DNA of 64,000 nt from Rhodocyclales bacterium GT-UBC (GTDB taxonomy: Bacteria; Pseudomonadota; Gammaproteobacteria; Burkholderiales; Rhodocyclaceae): assembly GCA_003583745.1 (NCBI GenBank), contig QXPY01000007.1, forward strand, positions 124,001 through 188,000, in the 5' to 3' direction. The notes under the pieces are model-generated. The model was not told the DNA's origin. It ran no database searches and saw only the letters and a list, made by a program, of their open reading frames with translations. Position 1 is the stretch's first letter. Each line of letters opens with the position of its first letter. Of the stretch, positions 12,405 to 19,100 are shown in pieces. The position numbers were made by a program, and so were the translations under genes.

Positions 12405-13238
12405 ATGAGTCCCGAACAATATTGCCAAGAAAAGTGTGCCGCCAGCGGCTCGTCCTTCTATTACAGCTTCCTCTTCCTGCCCCAGGATCGGCGCCGCGCC
12501 ATCATGGCGCTTTACGCCTTCTGCCGCGAAGTCGATGACGTAGTCGATGAATGCAACGATATTTCGATCGCCTCGACCAAACTCACCTGGTGGCGCCAAG
12601 AGGTCGAGCGGATCGCCGATGGTACGCCCCAGCATCCGGTCGGCCACGCCCTGAAGGCGGTTAGCGGCCAGTTCAACCTGCCCAAGGAACAACTGCTCGA
12701 AATCATCGACGGCATGGAGATGGACCTGCAGCAGTCGCGCTATCTCGACTTCAAGGGGCTGTCCCTCTACTGCTACCGGGTCGCCAGCGTGGTCGGCCTG
12801 CTCGCCGCCGAAATATTCGGCTTCCAGGACCGGCAGACCCAGAAATACGCCCACGACCTGGGCATGGCCTTCCAGCTCACCAACATCATCCGCGATATTG
12901 GCGAAGACGCCCGTCGCGGCCGCATCTACATCCCAATGGATGAGTTGAAGCAGTTCAACGTGCCGGCCGCCGACATCCTCAACGCCAAATACTCGGACAA
13001 TTTCACCGCCTTGATGCAGTTCCAGACCGAGCGGGCCGAAAAATATTACGCCCAGGCCTTTGAGCAGTTACCGGCTATCGACCGCAAGAGCCAGCGCCCA
13101 GGCCTGATCATGGCGGCGATTTACCGCACCCTGCTCGATGAAATCAAGCGCGAGAACTATCAGGTGCTGCATCAGCGCATCGCCCTGACGCCGGTACGCA
13201 AAATCTGGATCGCCTGGAAGACCTGGGCCTTTGCATGA
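12405..13238 (+). CDS. hpnD: Presqualene diphosphate synthase HpnD
   Basis: HpnD joins two farnesyl diphosphates to presqualene diphosphate. The 277-residue protein has YAFCREVDDVVDEC (first Asp-rich motif, about residue 45) and LTNIIRDIGEDARRGRIYIP (second, about 160), plus SGSSFYYSFLFLPQ at the N terminus as usual for the family. Its stop overlaps the hpnE start by 4 bases (ATGA). Confidence 0.95.
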   Translation: MSPEQYCQEKCAASGSSFYYSFLFLPQDRRRAIMALYAFCREVDDVVDECNDISIASTKLTWWRQEVERIADGTPQHPVGHALKAVSGQFNLPKEQLLEIIDGMEMDLQQSRYLDFKGLSLYCYRVASVVGLLAAEIFGFQDRQTQKYAHDLGMAFQLTNIIRDIGEDARRGRIYIPMDELKQFNVPAADILNAKYSDNFTALMQFQTERAEKYYAQAFEQLPAIDRKSQRPGLIMAAIYRTLLDEIKRENYQVLHQRIALTPVRKIWIAWKTWAFA

Positions 13239-14467
13239 AAACGGCCGTCATCGGCGGCGGCTGGGCAGGCCTTGCCGCCGCCGTTGAACTGACGGCAGCC
13301 GGCCATCAAACAACGCTGTTCGAAGCCGGCCGTGTTGCCGGCGGCCGCGCCCGCAGCGTGGATATCGATGGCCGCCGGCTCGACAACGGGCAGCACATCC
13401 TGCTCGGCGCCTATCGCGAAACCCTCGGCCTGATGCGCCGGGTCGGGGCCGATCCGGACCGGCTTTTCGACCGTCGCCCGCTGCAAATCATCGACCGCAA
13501 CGGATTCCACCTCGCCCTGCCCCGCCTGCCGGCGCCGTTCCATGTCGCCTGGGGGCTGTTTGCGGCCAGAGGCATCACCCTGGCGGAAAAACTGCGTACC
13601 GCCTGGTGGATGGAGGGCATCAAGGCGCGGCGCTTTCAATTGGATGCCGACGTTACGGTCAGCCAGTGGCTCGACGCCGCCGGCCAGACCGGCCGCTTGC
13701 GCCGGCATCTCTGGGAACCCCTCTGCCTGGCGGCACTCAACACCCCGGCTCATCTCGCCTCGGCACAGCATTTCGCCAACGTGCTGCGCGACAGCCTGGG
13801 CAGTCCGCGTCGCGCCGACACCGACCTGCTGATACCCAAGGTTAATTTCGGCCAGTTGCTGCCCGAACCGGCCCTCGTCTGGCTGTCGGCACACGGCGCA
13901 GAAATACGCCTCGGTCGGCGGGTTGAAAAACTGCGGCCGACACCATCCGGCGTCGACATCGATGGCCAGCCGTTCGACGCAGCGGTCATCGCCACCGCGC
14001 CACAACACGCCACACGACTCTGGCCGGACATGTCGGCAAGCTACGACTTCGAACCGATTGCCACGGTATACCTGCAGTTCGATCGGCACACCCGGCTCGA
14101 CTTCCCCCTGCTCAATCTCGACAGCCGCATCGGCCAATGGGTGGTAGATCGTGGCAACGGTCTGCTCGCCTGCGTCCTGAGCGGCCACGGGGAGTGGGAA
14201 GCGCTCGACGATACCGGGCTGGCCGATATCCTGCAAAAAGATCTCGGCCTTTCAGGCCAAGCCAATTGGCACAAGGTTATTCGCGAAAAACGGGCGACCT
14301 TCTCCTGTCGTCCCGGCATCGCCCGACCCGGCGAAACCACGACCCACCCACGGATCAGATTGGCTGGCGATTATACCTTTGCCGAGTACCCGGCCACTCT
14401 GGAGGGAGCCGTGCGCAGCGGCTTGCGGGCAGCACGCTCGCTCGGCACGGCCGCTCCGACTTGGTGA
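13235..14467 (+). CDS. hpnE: Hydroxysqualene dehydroxylase HpnE
   Basis: HpnE is the FAD-dependent enzyme that reduces hydroxysqualene to squalene. The 410-residue amine-oxidase-fold protein starts with the dinucleotide motif GGGWAGLAAAVEL (residues 7-19), then GGRARSVDIDGRRLDNGQHI. It ends with a C-terminal FAD segment around LAGDYTFAEYPATLEGAVRSG. It completes the hpnCDE operon. No squalene-hopene cyclase lies within the window. Confidence 0.93.
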   Translation: MKTAVIGGGWAGLAAAVELTAAGHQTTLFEAGRVAGGRARSVDIDGRRLDNGQHILLGAYRETLGLMRRVGADPDRLFDRRPLQIIDRNGFHLALPRLPAPFHVAWGLFAARGITLAEKLRTAWWMEGIKARRFQLDADVTVSQWLDAAGQTGRLRRHLWEPLCLAALNTPAHLASAQHFANVLRDSLGSPRRADTDLLIPKVNFGQLLPEPALVWLSAHGAEIRLGRRVEKLRPTPSGVDIDGQPFDAAVIATAPQHATRLWPDMSASYDFEPIATVYLQFDRHTRLDFPLLNLDSRIGQWVVDRGNGLLACVLSGHGEWEALDDTGLADILQKDLGLSGQANWHKVIREKRATFSCRPGIARPGETTTHPRIRLAGDYTFAEYPATLEGAVRSGLRAARSLGTAAPTW

Positions 14468-14529
14468 AACCCCTTATATCCTTCGACAGTTAGGCCGTTT
14501 AGTGTCCTGAGACAAAAACAGGGAGACAC

Positions 14530-15732
14530 ATGATGACACCTCGCCTTCTCGCACTCGGCCTGCTCACCGCATCCTGCCTGAGTGCTATCGGCGCCGAACC
14601 GATTCGCATCGCCGTCACCGGCCCATTTACCGGCCCCTCGGCCCCCATGGGGCTGTCGATGCGCGCCGGCGTGCGTATCGCCGCCGATGAAATCAACCTG
14701 GGCGGCGGCATTTTCGGCCGTCGCATCGAACTGCTTGAACGGGACGATAAAGCCGATCCGGAAACCGGCAAGCAAGCAGTCCAACAGTTGATCACCAAGG
14801 ACAAAGTGGCCGCCGGCCTCGGTTTCATCAACACCGGCGTCGCCCTGGCGGCCCAACGCCTTTATCAGGATGCACGGATTCCCGTCATCAACAACGTTGC
14901 AACAGGCGCCCACATCGTTGATCAGTTCAAAGCACCGCAATTCAGCGAAAGCTATTTGTTCCGCAATTCAGCCAGCGACATCATTCAGTCGGCCATGATC
15001 GTTCGGGAAGCAAGCGAACGCCGTCATTTCACCAAGCTGGCCATCTTTCATGACACAACGCCATACGGTGAGCAGGGGCGCGAACAATTGATCGCGCAAC
15101 TGGCACAACGCAATCTGAAGCCGGTTGCGATCGAAGGCTTCAAGCTCGGCACCACCGATCTCTCCGCCGCGCTGAAACGAGCCAAGGATGCCGGTGCCGA
15201 AGCGATCCTGACCTATGCCATCGGCCCCGAACTGGCGAGCATCGCCAACGGCCGGGCCAAGCTGGGCTGGACCGTGCCGATGATTGGTAGCTGGCCGCTG
15301 TCGCTCCCCAACTTTATCGAAGCCGCCGGCAAGAATGCAGAAGGCGCCCGCATGCCGCAAACCTTCATCGAAGAGGCCAACAACTCCCGCCGTACTGGCT
15401 TCATCGTCGCCTACCATCAAGCCAACCAGACCAAGCGGATTCCCTCGGCCGTCTCCGCCGCACAAGGCTACGACTCGCTATACCTGTTGGTCGGCGCAAT
15501 GATCCAGGCCGGCGGCACGGACGGTCCCAAAGTGCGACAAGCCCTGGAAAACCTGAACAAGCCGGTATACGGGGTCATCACCACCTACGACCATCCTTTC
15601 AGCAGCACCGACCACGAAGCCTTGTCCGAGAACATGGTCGTCATGGGCGAGGTCAAGAATGGCCGAATCGCCTATGCCTACGCCGATGACGAACGACGCA
15701 GCCTGCTGATTCAGAAAAAGCCGAAAAAATAA
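14530..15732 (+). CDS. Liv-type ABC transporter substrate-binding protein
   Basis: A 400-residue periplasmic binding protein of the branched-chain amino acid (LivK/Peripla_BP_6) family. An N-terminal signal peptide (about 1-22, cleavage after SAIGA) is followed by EPIRIAVTGPFTGPSAPMG, the usual opening of the mature fold. Internal landmarks are VAAGLGFINTGVALAAQRLYQD and the hinge region near 240-270. A GGGAGA site lies a few bases before the ATG. No permease or ATPase of this class is adjacent, so it is an orphan receptor here; the ligand is unknown. Convergent with the LolD-like gene, 3 bases apart. Confidence 0.88.
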   Translation: MMTPRLLALGLLTASCLSAIGAEPIRIAVTGPFTGPSAPMGLSMRAGVRIAADEINLGGGIFGRRIELLERDDKADPETGKQAVQQLITKDKVAAGLGFINTGVALAAQRLYQDARIPVINNVATGAHIVDQFKAPQFSESYLFRNSASDIIQSAMIVREASERRHFTKLAIFHDTTPYGEQGREQLIAQLAQRNLKPVAIEGFKLGTTDLSAALKRAKDAGAEAILTYAIGPELASIANGRAKLGWTVPMIGSWPLSLPNFIEAAGKNAEGARMPQTFIEEANNSRRTGFIVAYHQANQTKRIPSAVSAAQGYDSLYLLVGAMIQAGGTDGPKVRQALENLNKPVYGVITTYDHPFSSTDHEALSENMVVMGEVKNGRIAYAYADDERRSLLIQKKPKK

Positions 15733-15735
15733 ACC

Positions 15736-16410
15736 TCAGACAGCCAGCTGCCCGCCGTGAATGCGCAACTCGCGGCTGCAGCGGGCGGCGATGGCGGGAT
15801 CGTGCGTCACCAGCACCAGGGTCGTTCCTTGCGTCGCATTGAGCTCGAACATCAACTCGATGATCTGGCTGCCGGTGGCGGCATCGAGATTGCCGGTCGG
15901 TTCGTCGGCCAGTACCAGGCGCGGCGCCGGGGCAAAGGCACGGGCCAGCGCGACGCGCTGCTGCTCGCCGCCGGAAAGATGTTTCGGATAATGTTTGAGC
16001 CGGTGCGCCAGACCGACACGTTCCAGCCACTCTCCGGCCGTCGCCGCAGCGCCCTTGGCACCGGCCAGTTCCAGCGGCAGCATGACGTTCTCCAGAGCAT
16101 TGAGCGAGGGCAGCAACTGGAAGGACTGGAAGACGAAGCCAAGCAAACGGCCGCGCTGGCGCGCCCGCTCATCCTCATCGAGCGCTGCCAGGGAAATGCC
16201 ATCGAGGCGGATTTCGCCGGCCGTCGGCAGATCCAGCCCGGCCAGCAAGCCAAGCAGCGTCGATTTACCTGAGCCGGAAGCGCCGACAATGGCCACGGTT
16301 TCGCCCGGCATGACCGAAAAGGAAATATCCTGCAGAATCGTTAGCGGCGACCCGCCATTTTCAACGGTCTTGCCCAACCCCGTCACCTCAACCACCGGTT
16401 TATCTGCCAT
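15736..16410 (-). CDS. LolD/YbbA-like ABC transporter ATP-binding protein
   Basis: A 224-residue ATPase of the MacB/LolD/YbbA group: Walker A GASGSGKS (about residue 45), Q loop VFQSFQLLP, signature LSGGEQQRVALARA, Walker B LVLADEPTGNLD, and switch VTHD. Starting at the ATG at 16410 (MADKPVVEV) puts the start codon inside the palindrome CATG, whose other strand starts tesA. In enterobacteria the same head-to-head partner of tesA is ybbA, which is followed by the permease ybbP. Here no FtsX-type permease follows; the next gene is a convergent binding protein. Confidence 0.9.
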   Translation of the reverse strand: MADKPVVEVTGLGKTVENGGSPLTILQDISFSVMPGETVAIVGASGSGKSTLLGLLAGLDLPTAGEIRLDGISLAALDEDERARQRGRLLGFVFQSFQLLPSLNALENVMLPLELAGAKGAAATAGEWLERVGLAHRLKHYPKHLSGGEQQRVALARAFAPAPRLVLADEPTGNLDAATGSQIIELMFELNATQGTTLVLVTHDPAIAARCSRELRIHGGQLAV

Positions 16411-17011
16411 GCGGCTTGTCCTCTTTCTGTTTGCCCTGCTCTGCACCGGCACGCCAGCCCTGGCGGCCAAGACCATCCTGGTGATGGGCGATTCGCTTTC
16501 CGCCGGCTACGGCATCCGGCCGGAACAAGCCTGGCCGTCGCTGATCGACCGCCAGCTGGCGGAAAAGCGGCTCGATTATAGCGTCGCCAACCTGTCGATC
16601 TCCGGCGAGACCTCGGCCGGCGGCCGCAGCCGGCTGTTGCCGGCGCTCCGTCAGTACAAGCCGGCGGTAGTGATCATTGCGCTGGGCGCCAACGACGGCC
16701 TGCGCGGCCTGCCGCTGGCGCAGATGCGCGACAACCTGAACGCCATGGCCGAAGCCGCCCGCGGTGTCGGCGCCAAGATCCTGTTCGCCGGCATGCGCCT
16801 GCCGCCCAACTACGGCCCGTACGCCAGCGATTTCCAGAACAGCTTTGTCGAGGTCGCGCGCGCCCGCAAGGCGGCGCTGCTGCCCTTCCTGCTCGAACCA
16901 GTCGCCATCCGCCAAAGCTATTTCCAGGCCGACAACCTGCACCCGACCGCCGAAGCGCAGCCGCTGATCGCCGATCATGTCTGGGGCGCCTTGTTGCCCT
17001 TGTTAAAATAG
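16409..17011 (+). CDS. tesA: GDSL lysophospholipase/arylesterase TesA
   Basis: TesA is a periplasmic multifunctional esterase (acyl-CoA thioesterase I, lysophospholipase, arylesterase). The 200-residue protein has a signal peptide (MRLVLFLFALLCTGTPALAA). The mature part has the SGNH set: block I GDSLSAGYG, block II Gly in SGETSAGG, block III GANDGLRG and block V DNLHP (Asp/His of the triad). The start codon shares two bases with that of the divergent ATPase. selU follows 4 bases later. Confidence 0.94.
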   Translation: MRLVLFLFALLCTGTPALAAKTILVMGDSLSAGYGIRPEQAWPSLIDRQLAEKRLDYSVANLSISGETSAGGRSRLLPALRQYKPAVVIIALGANDGLRGLPLAQMRDNLNAMAEAARGVGAKILFAGMRLPPNYGPYASDFQNSFVEVARARKAALLPFLLEPVAIRQSYFQADNLHPTAEAQPLIADHVWGALLPLLK

Positions 17012-17015
17012 CCGG

Positions 17016-18077
17016 ATGAAACATCATCGCCCGACCCTGGCCGACATTGCCGGCTATTCCGAGATCATCGACGTCCGTTCGCCCGCCGAGTTTGCCGAAG
17101 ACCACATTCCCGGCGCCCGCAACTTTCCGGTTCTCGACGATGCACAACGCGCCCAGGTCGGCACCCTCTACAAACAGGTCTCGCCTTTCGAAGCCAAGAA
17201 AATCGGCGCGGCGCTGGTCTCCGAGAACATTGCCCGGCATTTGCGCCAGAGCTTCCTCGACCGGCCGAAAAGCTGGAAGCCCTTGATCTATTGCTGGCGC
17301 GGCGGCGAACGCAGCGGTGCGATGACCACCATTTTCCGCTCGATCGGCTGGAACGCCGGACAACTCGACGGCGGCTACAAGACCTATCGCGGCCATGTCG
17401 TCGAACGCCTGGCCGAACTGCCGAAGCAGTTCAGTTTCCGCATCATCAGCGGCCCGACCGGCAGTGCCAAGACACGCGTCCTGCAAGCCATCGGCCGGCA
17501 AGGCGGCCAGGTGCTCGACCTGGAGAACCTGGCCTGTCACAAGGGTTCGGTATTGGGCGTCCTGCCCGGTCAGCCGCAACCGGCGCAAAAATGGTTCGAA
17601 ACCCTGCTACTGCAGGAATTTTCCCGATTTGACCCAACTCGCCCGGTCTTCGTCGAAGCCGAATCCCGGAAAATCGGCCGCCTGCACGTGCCGGATACGC
17701 TGATCGAATGCATGCGCCTCGGCCAGTGCCTGAGTATCGACGCTTCGCTCGCATCCCGGGTCGATTTCCTGCTGCAGGATTACGACTATTTCCTGAAAAG
17801 CCCCGAGCTCCTGATCCAGAAACTCGATGCCCTGCAGGGCCTGCAAAGCCGGGAGACCCTCGGCCGCTGGCATGCGCTGGCCAGTGCAGCCGAATGGCCG
17901 GAACTGGTCCGCGAACTGCTGGAACAGCATTACGACCCGCTATATCGCCGCTCGCAGGAAAGACATTTCACCCCGACCCAACATTTGGGCCATTTCGCCA
18001 GCGACGATCTTTCCGCAGCCGGCATCGAACGCCTGGCCAACGCGCTCCTTCACCACCGTCCGGCACAGATCGCCTGA
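17016..18077 (+). CDS. selU: tRNA 2-selenouridine synthase
   Basis: SelU (MnmH) swaps sulfur for selenium in 2-thiouridine at the tRNA wobble base, going through a geranylated intermediate. The 353-residue protein has an N-terminal rhodanese domain (EIIDVRSPAEFAEDHIPGA, catalytic Cys in LIYCWRGGERSG near residue 92). The C-terminal P-loop domain has a Walker-like GPTGSAKTRVLQAI near residue 150. The Ala before Lys replaces the usual Gly of the P loop. Family members are often about 360-370 residues. selD is not nearby. The 3' end overlaps the convergent methyltransferase by 28 bases. Confidence 0.94.
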   Translation: MKHHRPTLADIAGYSEIIDVRSPAEFAEDHIPGARNFPVLDDAQRAQVGTLYKQVSPFEAKKIGAALVSENIARHLRQSFLDRPKSWKPLIYCWRGGERSGAMTTIFRSIGWNAGQLDGGYKTYRGHVVERLAELPKQFSFRIISGPTGSAKTRVLQAIGRQGGQVLDLENLACHKGSVLGVLPGQPQPAQKWFETLLLQEFSRFDPTRPVFVEAESRKIGRLHVPDTLIECMRLGQCLSIDASLASRVDFLLQDYDYFLKSPELLIQKLDALQGLQSRETLGRWHALASAAEWPELVRELLEQHYDPLYRRSQERHFTPTQHLGHFASDDLSAAGIERLANALLHHRPAQIA

Positions 18078-18607
18078 CGCATGGCCGGCTTCGGGCTATC
18101 CGTATAGCCCTCCTCGAAGGCGATTTCGTGCCAGCCGGCGGCGGCGATCCTTGCCCGCAGCTCGCCGGGTTCTAGCAGGAAGTCGGGGCTCGACGGCTTG
18201 CCGTACTGCGCATTGCCCTGCATGAAGGTTTCGTAGATCAGGATGCCGCCCGGTTGCACCAGCGCCAGTACATCGCCGAAACGCGGCCGCCACAGGTAGT
18301 TGGTCACCACCACACCGGCGAATTGACGCCCGGCCAACGGCCAGGTTTCACCTTCGAGATCGGCCACCATCGACTCGACTCCGGCCACATCGCCAAGCCC
18401 GGCCACATCGCCAAGCCCGGCCAGCGCCTCGACATTGCGGTCCACTGCCAGGACGGCGTACCCCAGGCCAGCCAACAGTCGGCTATGGCGCCCGCTGCCG
18501 CAAGCCAGATCGAGCACGCCACCGTTTGCCGGAATGCGCCCGGCGTATGCCGCCACCCAGGGCGAAGGCGGTATGATTTGCGCCATTTGAAGCGAGGAGT
18601 CTGTCAT
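18050..18607 (-). CDS. Class I SAM-dependent methyltransferase
   Basis: A 185-residue small methyltransferase with motif I VLDLACGSGRHSRLLAGLGY (about 31-50), motif II AVDRN, and motif IV region VVVTNYLWRP. The substrate is unknown; the layout resembles TehB-like small methyltransferases. It carries an in-frame 18-bp tandem duplication giving GLGDVA twice near residue 66. The ATG at 18607 overlaps the start codon of the divergent osmC gene (CATG); an alternative start at 18586 (MAQIIPP) would avoid that. Neither has a convincing ribosome site. Confidence 0.82.
   Translation of the reverse strand: MTDSSLQMAQIIPPSPWVAAYAGRIPANGGVLDLACGSGRHSRLLAGLGYAVLAVDRNVEALAGLGDVAGLGDVAGVESMVADLEGETWPLAGRQFAGVVVTNYLWRPRFGDVLALVQPGGILIYETFMQGNAQYGKPSSPDFLLEPGELRARIAAAGWHEIAFEEGYTDSPKPAMRQAICAGRW
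18383..18418. repeat. 18-bp perfect tandem duplication inside the methyltransferase gene
   Basis: GGCCACATCGCCAAGCCC occurs at 18383-18400 and again at 18401-18418. It keeps the frame and duplicates the residues GLGDVA in the protein, between motif II and motif III, a surface-loop position in this fold. Confidence 0.95.
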
Positions 18608-19013
18608 GTCCGATAAGGTCGTCGTAGCCGAGAATGGTCAAGGAAGATACCAGCAGGAGGTCCATGTCGGCCAGCACCGTCTGGTTGCCGACGAGCCGGT
18701 CGAGGTAGGCGGCAACGACGCCGGCCCGGCGCCATTCGATTTCGTAATGAGCGGACTGGGAGCCTGCACCTCGATGACGCTGCGCATGTATGCCGAACGC
18801 AAGGGCCTGCCACTAACCCGGATTTCCGTGGCCCTGCGTCATGACAAAACAGAAGTCGATGGCAAGCCGCGCGACCGGATTCACCGCGAAATCACGCTGG
18901 AAGGAAATCTCTCCGTCGAGGAGCGGCAGCGGCTGATGGAAATCGCCAACAAATGCCCGGTTCATCGCGCCCTTTCGGCGTCAATGGTTCTCGACAGCAG
19001 TTTGGTCGAATGA
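18606..19013 (+). CDS. OsmC family thiol peroxidase-like protein
   Basis: A 135-residue OsmC/Ohr-superfamily protein. The two conserved cysteines are seen in SGLGACTSMTLRMYAERKGLP (about residue 54) and in ANKCPVHRALS (about 119), as needed for peroxide or organic hydroperoxide reduction. The pattern APFDFVMSGLGACTS is closer to the YhfA/OsmC-like group than to Ohr. A GAGGAG site (18594-18599) precedes the ATG by 6 bases and is itself antisense to the methyltransferase start. Confidence 0.92.
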   Translation: MSDKVVVAENGQGRYQQEVHVGQHRLVADEPVEVGGNDAGPAPFDFVMSGLGACTSMTLRMYAERKGLPLTRISVALRHDKTEVDGKPRDRIHREITLEGNLSVEERQRLMEIANKCPVHRALSASMVLDSSLVE

Positions 19014-19100
19014 CCATAACCTGACTGGCTCAATGGCTTTCGGCATGCCTTTGTGCCAGAATCGTGCGATGCACAATAACAGTCTGAATGGGGGCAAGCC

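Noticed and set aside
11628-12854. A 408-codon minus-strand frame across hpnC and hpnD
   Set aside because: It spans two real genes on the other strand, and its composition is that of a mirror frame.
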